Positions 18,341-26,185 of a stretch of 64,000 nt of DNA are shown here, in pieces. The notes beneath the pieces are model-generated. The model was not told where the DNA came from and made no database searches. It worked only from the letters and a program-made list of their open reading frames with translations. The stretch lies in NCBI GenBank assembly GCA_900553465.1, contig USDT01000008.1, forward strand, positions 10,275-74,274, in the 5' to 3' direction. Made by a program: the position numbers and the translations under genes. The stretch's first letter is position 1, and every line of letters begins with the position of its first letter. The DNA comes from an uncultured Prevotella sp. GTDB lineage: Bacteria; Bacteroidota; Bacteroidia; Bacteroidales; Bacteroidaceae.

Positions 18341-18394
18341 TTTGGGGATGTGCAGATAAGATATTATCTTTGCACAAAAATCCGATTTTTGTGC
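18341..18394 (+). promoter_or_regulatory. Promoter with palindromic operator before acyl-CoA synthetase 1
   Basis: TTTG (18341-18344) and TATCTTTG (18365-18372), spaced 20 nt, make a near-ideal Bacteroidota promoter. A perfect 9-bp inverted repeat follows: GCACAAAAA (18372-18380) and TTTTTGTGC (18386-18394), loop TCCGA. It ends one base before the ATG and would span the transcription start. It is a candidate operator or a 5'-UTR hairpin masking the start. Confidence 0.65.
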
Positions 18395-18395
18395 A

Positions 18396-20069
18396 ATGGA
18401 ACAAATACCAAGTTTCAACTCGTATATTGAACAAAGCATAATAGACAACTGGGACAGAGATGCGCTGACCGACTATAAAGGTGCGACACTGCAATACCAC
18501 GATGTGGCAAGAAAAATAGAAAAACTGCACATCATGTTTGAAAACAGCGGTGTACAGCGCGGAGACAAAATCGCTATGTGCGGACGCAACAGCAGCAACT
18601 GGGGGGTGGCGTTGCTTGCCACACTGACATACGGAGCTGTTGCAGTACCTATACAGCATGAGTTCACACCTGACCAGATTTACAATATAGTAAACCACAG
18701 CGATGCCAAACTTCTTTTTGTAGGCGACATTGTGGCTACCACCATTGATCCGGAAGAGATGCCTAATCTTGAAGGCATCATATATATTCCCGACTATTCG
18801 CTCGTAATCTCCAGGACAGAAAAACTGTCATATGCCAGAGAACACCTCAATGAGATGTTCGGAAAGAAATACCCCAAGTACTTCCGTAAGGAACATCTGC
18901 ACTATTATAAAGAGCAGAGTCCAGACGAATTGGCTATGATCAATTATACGAGTGGTACTACAGGATTTTCTAAAGGCGTTATGCTACCCTATCGTGCTAT
19001 CTGGAGCAACCTTGACCATATTCTTTCAAAACTGAAGGACAAAGTGAGATCCGGTGGCAACATTGTGTGCACACTACCTATGGCACACATGTACGGACTG
19101 GCTGTCGAGTTTTTCTTCGGATTCCTCAACGGATGCCACCTATTCTTCCTTACACGTCTTCCATCTCCATCGCTGATTGCGGAGACTTTCGCAGAGATCA
19201 AACCGTCGATCATTGTAAGCGTACCACTGGTTGCAGAGAAGATAATCAGAAAGAAAATACTGCCCGTTATACAGACCAACCGCATGCGTCTGCTTCTTAA
19301 CATGCCTGTGATAAGCAAAAAGGTGAAACAGAAAATACGCGAGCAGGTACTTGAGGTATTTGGTGGCAAGGCCTACGAGATGGTTGTAGGAGGTGCACCT
19401 CTCAACCAGAGCATCGAAACATTCCTGCAAAGCATCGATTTCCCATTGACCATAGCATACGGCACTACAGAGACTGCACCACTCATCGCATTCTCTGACT
19501 ACAGTGAATATCAATTGTATTCATGTGGAAAATTGGTAAATCACATGGAGATGAAGATAAACAGCAACGATTCGGAAAACATTCCAGGCGAACTGCTTGT
19601 CAAAGGTCCAAATGTTATGCTTGGCTATTACAAAAATGAGGAAGCCACACGTGAGGTAATCGACGAAGACGGTTGGTTCCACACAGGTGACCTTGCCACA
19701 ATAAGCAGTGACGGCCACATATATATAAAAGGACGTATTAAAAATATGCTGCTCGGTGCAAACGGACAAAACGTATATCCGGAAGAGATTGAAGACAAGC
19801 TCAATTCCATGACAATGGTAAACGAAAGCCTTATTGTACAACATGGCAATCAGCTTGTCGGTCTGGTGTATCCGGATATGGAAGAAGCACAGGCTATGGG
19901 ATTCAACGATGAGGATCTGATGAACATCATGGAACAGAACAGACAGGAACTGAACATGCTGATGCCGCCGTTCTGCAAGATTTCAGAAATCAGAATCCAT
20001 AACGAGGAATTCAAAAAGACACCGAAGAAAAGCATCAAACGCTATCTTTACAAGATACAGGACACATAA
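18396..20069 (+). CDS. AMP-forming acyl-CoA/acyl-ACP synthetase, copy 1
   Basis: A 557-residue member of the ANL superfamily (long-chain acyl-CoA synthetase type). It activates a carboxylic acid to acyl-AMP and transfers it to CoA or a carrier. The P-loop-like motif is YTSGTTGFSKG (about residue 189), A5 is YGTTETAPL, A8 is GWFHTGDLATISSDG and the A10 lysine is in TPKKSIKRYLY at the C-terminus. It is the first of two tandem paralogues (45 bp apart), nearly identical over residues 10-190 but divergent in the acyl-pocket region (about 210-260). It starts just after a palindrome and a strong promoter. The substrate is unknown. Confidence 0.9.
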   Translation: MEQIPSFNSYIEQSIIDNWDRDALTDYKGATLQYHDVARKIEKLHIMFENSGVQRGDKIAMCGRNSSNWGVALLATLTYGAVAVPIQHEFTPDQIYNIVNHSDAKLLFVGDIVATTIDPEEMPNLEGIIYIPDYSLVISRTEKLSYAREHLNEMFGKKYPKYFRKEHLHYYKEQSPDELAMINYTSGTTGFSKGVMLPYRAIWSNLDHILSKLKDKVRSGGNIVCTLPMAHMYGLAVEFFFGFLNGCHLFFLTRLPSPSLIAETFAEIKPSIIVSVPLVAEKIIRKKILPVIQTNRMRLLLNMPVISKKVKQKIREQVLEVFGGKAYEMVVGGAPLNQSIETFLQSIDFPLTIAYGTTETAPLIAFSDYSEYQLYSCGKLVNHMEMKINSNDSENIPGELLVKGPNVMLGYYKNEEATREVIDEDGWFHTGDLATISSDGHIYIKGRIKNMLLGANGQNVYPEEIEDKLNSMTMVNESLIVQHGNQLVGLVYPDMEEAQAMGFNDEDLMNIMEQNRQELNMLMPPFCKISEIRIHNEEFKKTPKKSIKRYLYKIQDT

Positions 20070-20091
20070 CAAATACAACAATTGCATTTGT
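20069..20091 (+). promoter_or_regulatory. Inverted repeat between the two synthetase genes
   Basis: ACAAATACAA (20069-20078) and TTGCATTTGT (20082-20091) pair with one mismatch across a 3-nt spacer. There is no T-tract, so it is more likely a regulator site or RNA hairpin than a terminator. Confidence 0.4.
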
Positions 20092-20114
20092 TCTAAACTA
20101 TAAAAAGACACAAT

Positions 20115-21776
20115 ATGGAAACACCCTGCTTCAATCTGCTTATAGAACAAAGCATTATCGACAACTGGAACCTTGACGCTCTTACTGACTATAAAGGTTC
20201 TACATTACAGACACATGATGTGGCAAGAAAGATAGAAAAGCTCCATATCATGTTTGAAAACAGCGGAGTTGAGAAAGGAGACAAGATTGCTTTGTGCGGA
20301 AGAAACAGCGCGCATTGGGCAGTTGCCTTTCTTGCAACACTCACATACGGTGCAATCGCCGTTCCTATATTACACGAATTCACTGCTGAACAGATACACA
20401 ACATCGTAAATCACAGCGAAGCCAAACTGCTGTTTGTCGGCGATGTTGTGGCTACCGTTATTGATGCCACAAAGATGCCTGGCCTTGAAGGCATAATCTT
20501 CATACCAGATTATTCATTGGTTGTCTCAAGAACAGACAAGCTGACATATGCCCGTGAGCATCTGAACGAAATGTTCGGAAAGAAATATCCTAAATATTTC
20601 CGTAAGGAACATGTCCACTATTACAAAGAACAGAGTCCTGACGAACTTGCTGTCATAAACTATACAAGTGGCACAACAGGCTTTTCAAAGGGAGTAATGA
20701 TTCCTTATCGCGCCATGTGGAGCAACTATGACTTTGCAGAACAGGTGCTTGGCAAAAATCTGAAAAAAGGTGATAATGTGATAAGCATATTACCTATGGC
20801 ACATATGTACGGTATGGCCTTTGAATTCATATTCGAATTTCTGCATGGTTGCCACATATATTATCTGACACGTGTACCTAGTCCTGCAATAATAGCACAG
20901 GCTTTTACAGACATTAAACCTGCCATAATCATTGCCGTACCGCTTATAATCGAAAAGATTATACGCAAAAAGGTGTTCCCAAAAATACAGAACAACCGTA
21001 TGCGCATACTGCTCAATATGCCTTATGTAAGCAAAAAGGTGAACCAGAAGATATGCGAACAGGTTACAAATGCATTTGGTGGCAACTTCTATGAAATAAT
21101 AATCGGAGGAGCAGCTTTCAACCAGGAGGTGGAATCATTCCTGAAAAAAATAGATTTCCCATACACCGTCGGATATGGCTCTACAGAATGTGCACCTATA
21201 ATATGTTATTCAGATTATAAGACATTTGTGCCCGGTTCGTGTGGCCGTGCAGTTGTTCACATGGAAGTGAAAATTGACAGTCCTGATCCGGAAAACATTC
21301 CAGGAGAGATTCTGGCGAGAGGCATGAACGTCATGATTGGCTATTATAAAAACGAGGAAGCCACAAGAGAAACCATTGATAAAGACGGATGGTATCATAC
21401 AGGCGACCTTGGTACTATGGACGCACAGGGCAATGTATTCATAAAAGGACGTTCAAAAAATATGCTTCTTGGCGCAAACGGACAAAACATTTTCCCTGAA
21501 GAAATTGAAGACAAACTCAATTCAATGACAATGGTTAACGAAAGTCTTGTCATCCAGAAAGGTGAAACCCTTATAGGTCTTGTCTATCCAGATTATGACG
21601 AAGCACAGGCAATGGGACTGTCCGAAGAGGATCTTGAACAAATAATGGAACAGAACCGTCAAAGCCTCAACGAGACATTACCGGCATATTGCCGGCTTTC
21701 CTCAATAAGACTTCATCCTGAAGAATTTGAGAAGACCCCCAAAAAGAGTATTAAAAGATATCTTTACATAGAATAA
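20115..21776 (+). CDS. AMP-forming acyl-CoA/acyl-ACP synthetase, copy 2
   Basis: A 553-residue tandem paralogue of the preceding synthetase. Motifs are YTSGTTGFSKG, YGSTECAPII, GWYHTGDLGTMDAQG and TPKKSIKRYLY. Differences from copy 1 cluster in the middle of the adenylation domain and the A5 motif (STECAP versus TTETAP), consistent with changed acyl specificity. Probably co-transcribed with copy 1, with a possible regulatory repeat between them. A Crp/Fnr-type regulator lies convergent immediately downstream; a regulatory link is only suggested by position. Confidence 0.9.
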   Translation: METPCFNLLIEQSIIDNWNLDALTDYKGSTLQTHDVARKIEKLHIMFENSGVEKGDKIALCGRNSAHWAVAFLATLTYGAIAVPILHEFTAEQIHNIVNHSEAKLLFVGDVVATVIDATKMPGLEGIIFIPDYSLVVSRTDKLTYAREHLNEMFGKKYPKYFRKEHVHYYKEQSPDELAVINYTSGTTGFSKGVMIPYRAMWSNYDFAEQVLGKNLKKGDNVISILPMAHMYGMAFEFIFEFLHGCHIYYLTRVPSPAIIAQAFTDIKPAIIIAVPLIIEKIIRKKVFPKIQNNRMRILLNMPYVSKKVNQKICEQVTNAFGGNFYEIIIGGAAFNQEVESFLKKIDFPYTVGYGSTECAPIICYSDYKTFVPGSCGRAVVHMEVKIDSPDPENIPGEILARGMNVMIGYYKNEEATRETIDKDGWYHTGDLGTMDAQGNVFIKGRSKNMLLGANGQNIFPEEIEDKLNSMTMVNESLVIQKGETLIGLVYPDYDEAQAMGLSEEDLEQIMEQNRQSLNETLPAYCRLSSIRLHPEEFEKTPKKSIKRYLYIE

Positions 21777-21809
21777 GGGCAATGCCGGAATCATCCCGGC
21801 ATTGCCCTT
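21775..21809. terminator. Bidirectional terminator shared by converging genes
   Basis: Perfect 14-bp arms AAGGGCAATGCCGG (21775-21788) and CCGGCATTGCCCTT (21796-21809) with a 7-nt loop. The right arm lies inside the last codons of the minus-strand Crp/Fnr gene. Confidence 0.85.
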
Positions 21810-22381
21810 ACTCTTGATAGTGTTTCCGGTGTCATCTGCAAATAACTTGCAATATAAACCAAAGGTGCACGCAAAACAACCTGCGGCATAAGCTTACACA
21901 TCCGCTTATATCTGTTCTGAGCTGTTTCAAAACGCACCAGATCGGCATGCACCTGCGATATTATAAGGCTTTCTTCAAGTATTTTTCTATACAACAGCTG
22001 TATATTCACATTGTGCAGTGCCACACGCTCCAAATCCGTTTTAGGCAAAGCAAATACAACTGTAGCCTCAAGTGCTTCAACCTGTATTTGGGAAGGCTCC
22101 TCCTTGAAAAGGCTTTCTATACACATAAAAATTGTATGATCCTCTCCCAAGTGCTCCGTAACCTCCTTATCATATTTATAATAATACTGTCTTATCAGAC
22201 CTTTATCAATATAATAAATGTTACGGCATATCTCTCCACTTTTGAGTATTGTCTCGCCCTTACGAAACTTCATCGGCTTCAGAATACTCTCAAGAAGATC
22301 AAGCTCATCATGAGTCATCGTGCTGTATTTACGCGCCAACTCACGTGCGACATCCCGCTTTGAACTGACAGGTTCTTTCAT
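21791..22381 (-). CDS. Crp/Fnr-family transcriptional regulator
   Basis: A 196-residue regulator with a cyclic-nucleotide-binding-like beta-roll at residues 30-125 (FRKGETILKSGEICRNIYYIDKGLIRQYY). The C-terminal helix-turn-helix ends in YLQMTPETLSRVRAM, the usual recognition helix of Bacteroidota Crp/Fnr proteins. There is no Fe-S cysteine cluster, so it is not a classic Fnr oxygen sensor; the ligand is unknown. The protein ends a few residues after the recognition helix, shorter than many relatives, and its last codons coincide with the terminator stem. Confidence 0.88.
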   Translation of the reverse strand: MKEPVSSKRDVARELARKYSTMTHDELDLLESILKPMKFRKGETILKSGEICRNIYYIDKGLIRQYYYKYDKEVTEHLGEDHTIFMCIESLFKEEPSQIQVEALEATVVFALPKTDLERVALHNVNIQLLYRKILEESLIISQVHADLVRFETAQNRYKRMCKLMPQVVLRAPLVYIASYLQMTPETLSRVRAMPG

Positions 22382-22419
22382 TTCAGACTCGTTTTATTTG
22401 TATATTATATTTTTATGTA

Positions 22420-24201
22420 TCAGTCCAGTTTGAGCACCGCAAGGAATGCTTTCTGTGGAACCTCAACATTACCAATCTGCTTCATACGTTTCTTGCCTCG
22501 TTTCTGCTTTTCAAGCAGTTTACGCTTACGGCTTACGTCACCACCATAACATTTTGCTGTAACGTCTTTACGTACACACTTTATTGTCTCTCGCGCAACA
22601 ATCTTCGATCCTATCGCAGCCTGTATGGCAATATCAAATTGCTGGCGCGGGATGAGATCCTTGAGTTTCTCGCACATTCTACGTCCCAACACCACGGCAT
22701 TGTCCTGATGTGCAAGAGCCGACAGAGCGTCCACAGGCTCTCCATTGAGCAGTATGTCAAGTTTGGCCAGACGTGAAGGACGGAAACCATCCACATGATA
22801 GTCAAACGAAGCATATCCCTTACTTATCGACTTCAGCTTGTCATAAAAGTCGATAACAATCTCAGCCAATGGCAACATGAAATGAAGTTCCACTCTGTTT
22901 CCACTGACAAACTCCTGCTTTATAAGCTCGCCACGCTTGTCAAGACACAGCGTCATTATCGGACCGATATAATTTGCCGTAGTGATAATGCTTGCCTTGA
23001 TATATGGTTCCTCTATATGATCAATCATTGTAGGATCCGGCAGACCTGACGGATTGTGTACTTCCTTGACATTTCCCTGCTTGTCATAAACCATGTATGA
23101 TACGTTCGGCACTGTCGTAATGACATCCATGTTGAACTCTCGGTCCAGTCTTTCCTGTACAATCTCCATATGAAGCAATCCGAGGAAACCACATCTGAAG
23201 CCGAAGCCTAGAGCTACTGAAGATTCGGGTGAGAATGTCAACGATGCGTCATTGAGCTGAAGTTTTTCCAACGAAGAGCGCAGATTCTCATAATCCACAG
23301 GATCTATAGGATAAACTCCGGCAAAAACCATCGGCTTCACTTCCTGGAATCCGGATATAGCCTCCGAACATGGTCTTTCTACATGAGTGATTGTGTCTCC
23401 CACCTTCACCTCTTTAGCATCCTTGATACCGCTGATAATGTATCCTACCTCGCCAGTATTCAGTACGTTGCGTGGCACCATGTCCATTTTAAGTACACCG
23501 ACCTCATCGGCATCATATTCCATTCCGGTGTTGAAAAACTTCACCTTATCACCTTTTCTTATACTTCCGTTCTCTATTTTGAAGTAAGCGATAATGCCTC
23601 TGAAAGAGTTGAACACAGAATCGAAGATAAGAGCCTGAAGCGGAGCATCGCTGTCTCCCGTCGGATGCGGAATGCGTGTAACGACAGCCTGAAGAATCTC
23701 GTCAACACCTTCGCCTGTTTTTCCAGAAGCACGTATAATGTCCGAACGGTCACAACCGATAAGCTCTATTATCTCATCTTCAACCTCATCCGGCATTGCA
23801 CTCGGCATATCTATTTTGTTGATAACAGGAATTATCTCAAGGTTATGGTCTATCGCCATATACAGATTTGAGATAGTCTGAGCCTGAACACCCTGTGTGG
23901 CATCCACAACAAGCAGGGCACCCTCACATGCGGCAATACTTCGTGACACCTCATAAGAAAAGTCCACGTGTCCCGGAGTGTCGATAAGATTAAGAATATA
24001 TTTCTCACCTTCATACACATACTCCATCTGTATAGCGTGGCTTTTTATCGTTATACCACGTTCTTTTTCCAGATCCATGTCGTCGAGCATCTGTCCTTCG
24101 GTAATCTTAATCGTATCAGTATGTTCGAGCAGACGGTCCGCCAGAGTTGACTTACCATGATCTATATGAGCAATTATGCAGAAGTTTCTTATATTCTTCA
24201 T
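22420..24201 (-). CDS. lepA: Elongation factor 4 (LepA), translational GTPase
   Basis: A 593-residue ribosome-associated GTPase linked to ribosome biogenesis and back-translocation under stress. G1 is AHIDHGKST (about residues 11-19), G3 is DTPGHVDF and G4 is NKID; the LepA-specific C-terminal domain carries [20 protein letters not shown]. Length is normal for the family. I chose the ATG at 24201; a TTG one codon earlier is a track artefact. Its upstream region is a tandem repeat array with divergent promoters. The Crp/Fnr gene starts 38 bp after its stop. Confidence 0.96.
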   Translation of the reverse strand: MKNIRNFCIIAHIDHGKSTLADRLLEHTDTIKITEGQMLDDMDLEKERGITIKSHAIQMEYVYEGEKYILNLIDTPGHVDFSYEVSRSIAACEGALLVVDATQGVQAQTISNLYMAIDHNLEIIPVINKIDMPSAMPDEVEDEIIELIGCDRSDIIRASGKTGEGVDEILQAVVTRIPHPTGDSDAPLQALIFDSVFNSFRGIIAYFKIENGSIRKGDKVKFFNTGMEYDADEVGVLKMDMVPRNVLNTGEVGYIISGIKDAKEVKVGDTITHVERPCSEAISGFQEVKPMVFAGVYPIDPVDYENLRSSLEKLQLNDASLTFSPESSVALGFGFRCGFLGLLHMEIVQERLDREFNMDVITTVPNVSYMVYDKQGNVKEVHNPSGLPDPTMIDHIEEPYIKASIITTANYIGPIMTLCLDKRGELIKQEFVSGNRVELHFMLPLAEIVIDFYDKLKSISKGYASFDYHVDGFRPSRLAKLDILLNGEPVDALSALAHQDNAVVLGRRMCEKLKDLIPRQQFDIAIQAAIGSKIVARETIKCVRKDVTAKCYGGDVSRKRKLLEKQKRGKKRMKQIGNVEVPQKAFLAVLKLD

Positions 24202-24342
24202 CAATATCTATCGGTTTAATAAGTTTTGAAAAACAACATGCCGGCCAAAAAAGACGCTTCGTATTTGACCGGATTCCATTTTATGTTCCCTGTAAAGAAT
24301 CACGCACCGGAATAAAACGACAATAGGCTTTCCGTTTTCCTT

Positions 24343-24508
24343 GTGCGGTTAATCTTATGCAAAGATGATGCAAACGAGCGGAATAAGAACTTGTTCTTGA
24401 ATTCCCGAGTGCAGTTAATCTTATGCAAAGATGATACAAACGAGCGGAATAAGAACTTGTTCTTAGAATTCCCGAGTGCAGTTAATCTTATGCAAAGATA
24501 GTGTAAAA
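24343..24508. repeat. Tandem 66/67-bp repeat in the lepA upstream region
   Basis: Two full units start at 24343 and 24409, and a third partial unit at 24476 diverges after about 25 bp. Units share GTGCAGTTAATCTTATGC, AAAGATGATACAAACGAGCG, GAATAAGAACTTGTTCTT and AATTCCCGA. Each contains the inverted repeat AAGAAC/GTTCTT. A further degenerate unit may precede 24343. On the minus strand each unit holds a near-consensus -7 sequence (CATCTTTG). Confidence 0.85.
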
Positions 24509-24533
24509 TTCTGGAATTTAAACTATCTTTGCA
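24491..24533. promoter_or_regulatory. Divergent, mirror-image promoter pair
   Basis: A perfect 12-bp inverted repeat, TGCAAAGATAGT (24491-24502) and ACTATCTTTGCA (24522-24533), places a TATCTTTG -7 box facing each way. The plus copy serves the lipoprotein gene at 24550, the minus copy the lepA gene. The two -33 regions would have to share the 19-bp spacer. Confidence 0.55.
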
Positions 24534-24549
24534 CAAAATATTAATACAG

Positions 24550-24948
24550 ATGAGAAAGACTATATTTTCCGCACTTGCCGTTATATTGCTAGCCTCATGT
24601 CACGAGAACATAGAGGAACGGGCACAACGCGAGGCACGCGAGTTCACCGAACGATTCTGCCCCACCCCGGTGGTTAACTACACACGCACGGACAGCGTCA
24701 CATTCGACATGAAATCCAGAACGTATACCTACTATTGCTCCGTCACAGACATCATGGACAATCCTGACATTATAAGTCAGAATAAGGACAACATAAAGAA
24801 CGGACTGCTTGAAAGTATCATTGGCAACACCCAGATAAAAGTATACAAAGACGCCGGATTCAACTTCGCATACATACTGCACTCAGCAAAAAAGCCAGGC
24901 AAAGTGCTTTTCAGCGTAAAATATACACCCAAAGAATACGAAAGATAA
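24550..24948 (+). CDS. Small lipoprotein of unknown function
   Basis: A 132-residue predicted lipoprotein: signal MRKTIFSALAVILLASC with lipobox LLASC, then a charged helix (HENIEERAQREAREFTERFCP) and an alpha/beta domain. I chose ATG 24550 because the frame upstream opens only with a TTG that is part of the -7 box. It does not match a family I can name. It is monocistronic between a divergent promoter and a strong bidirectional terminator. Confidence 0.8.
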   Translation: MRKTIFSALAVILLASCHENIEERAQREAREFTERFCPTPVVNYTRTDSVTFDMKSRTYTYYCSVTDIMDNPDIISQNKDNIKNGLLESIIGNTQIKVYKDAGFNFAYILHSAKKPGKVLFSVKYTPKEYER

Positions 24949-24962
24949 AAACAATATGAACG

Positions 24963-25004
24963 AAAAGTCCGGCATGATATAAATCATAATCATGCCGGAC
25001 TTTT
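24963..25004. terminator. Strong bidirectional terminator
   Basis: Perfect 16-bp arms AAAAGTCCGGCATGAT (24963-24978) and ATCATGCCGGACTTTT (24989-25004). It serves the converging lipoprotein gene and the TSCPD gene. Confidence 0.92.
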
Positions 25005-25019
25005 CTTATATACGTGTAT

Positions 25020-25271
25020 TCAGAATCCCATCTCACCCAAAGCACGGGCCAGCTGGTCTGGACAACTTGTCATCTTGCTTCCACATGTTATTCCACCGAG
25101 CAGAGCCTTCACTTCCGCCGCCTTATGGCCTTTGGCAAGTGCGCATATACCTTTCAGGTTGCCGTTACAGCCACCGGTAAAATGCAGGTCGGTTATTATT
25201 CCATCCTCATTCACCTCAATGTCAATCATCTGACTGCACGTACCTTTAGTCTTATAGCAATAATGTGTCAT
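25020..25271 (-). CDS. TSCPD domain protein (TIGR03905-like)
   Basis: An 83-residue protein containing GTCSQMI, FTGGCNGNLKGI, LLGGITCGSKMTSCPDQLA, where TSCPD names the family. The four conserved Cys may bind metal. The same domain is fused to some class II ribonucleotide reductases, but stand-alone copies have no assigned role. ATG at 25271 replaces a longer frame whose first 18 residues translate the yebC terminator region. Confidence 0.88.
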   Translation of the reverse strand: MTHYCYKTKGTCSQMIDIEVNEDGIITDLHFTGGCNGNLKGICALAKGHKAAEVKALLGGITCGSKMTSCPDQLARALGEMGF

Positions 25272-25291
25272 TTTATTATTGTAAAAAATAA

Positions 25292-25318
25292 GGAGCCGTA
25301 CGCATATACGCCGGCTCC
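25292..25318 (-). terminator. Terminator of yebC
   Basis: On the minus strand, GGAGCCG and CGGCTCC arms (plus coordinates 25292-25298 and 25312-25318) are followed by TTATTTTTT. It lies 27 bp after the yebC stop. Confidence 0.8.
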
Positions 25319-25344
25319 ATTGCATATCCTATAATAAGTGTATA

Positions 25345-26082
25345 TTACTCAGCCGGTTCTGCAGGCTTCATGTTTGTATAAACATTCTGCACGTCGTCGA
25401 ATTCCTCAAGGCGCTCCACCATCTTGTCAATAGTAGCACGTGCGTCACCGTCGAGATCCTTCAGGTCGTTCGGGATGTATGTGAACTCACCACCTATATC
25501 CTCAAATCCTTTTTCCTCAAGGAATTTGTGTATCATTGCGTAGCTCTTCGGATCACCATAGATAGTGATTGTTCCTTCTTCCTCATCTTCGTCGTACTCG
25601 TCCTCAACGTTGAGATCGATAAGTTCAAGAATCAGATCATCCATGTCAAGACCGTCTTTCTTCTTGAATGTGAACACACACTTATGGTCGAAAAGGAATG
25701 AGAGCGAACCTGTTGTTCCGAGAGTTCCGTTGAACTTGTTGAACACCGAACGCACATCGCCCACAGTACGTGTAGTGTTGTCCGTAAGCGTATCAACAAA
25801 TATGGCGATTCCGTGAGGACCGTATCCTTCGTATGTCACTTCCTTGTAATCGCTCTGATCCTTACCCAGTGCATTCTTGATTGCGCGTTCGATGTTGTCC
25901 TTCGGCATGTTCTCACGCTTACAGGTAGCGATGACCGAACGCAGTGCCGGGTTGTTCTCAGGTTCCGGACCACCGGCCTTCACGGCGATGGCAATCTGCT
26001 TGCCCAGTCGGGTAAAGGTCTTGGCCATGTGTCCCCAACGTTTCAGTTTCGTAGCTTTACGATATTCAAATGCTCTTCCCAT
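25345..26082 (-). CDS. yebC: YebC/PmpR-family (TACO1-like) protein
   Basis: A 245-residue protein of the conserved YebC family, once annotated as a transcriptional regulator and now also linked to translation of proline-rich stretches. Signature: MGRAFEYRKATKLKRWGHMAKTF at the start, then AVKAGGPEPENNPALR and the GYGPHGIAIFVD motif (about residue 105). An acidic linker (EDEYDEDEEEG) precedes domain 2-3. It lies 103 bp after pheT on the same strand, possibly in one operon. Confidence 0.94.
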   Translation of the reverse strand: MGRAFEYRKATKLKRWGHMAKTFTRLGKQIAIAVKAGGPEPENNPALRSVIATCKRENMPKDNIERAIKNALGKDQSDYKEVTYEGYGPHGIAIFVDTLTDNTTRTVGDVRSVFNKFNGTLGTTGSLSFLFDHKCVFTFKKKDGLDMDDLILELIDLNVEDEYDEDEEEGTITIYGDPKSYAMIHKFLEEKGFEDIGGEFTYIPNDLKDLDGDARATIDKMVERLEEFDDVQNVYTNMKPAEPAE

Positions 26083-26185
26083 AATATATACAAATGTTTT
26101 TTATTTTCATCGGAGGGCCATGATCTCAAAAGACACTGTACCGCGATGAGTATCGTTTTTATTATTTATTGTTATTATTTTTACA

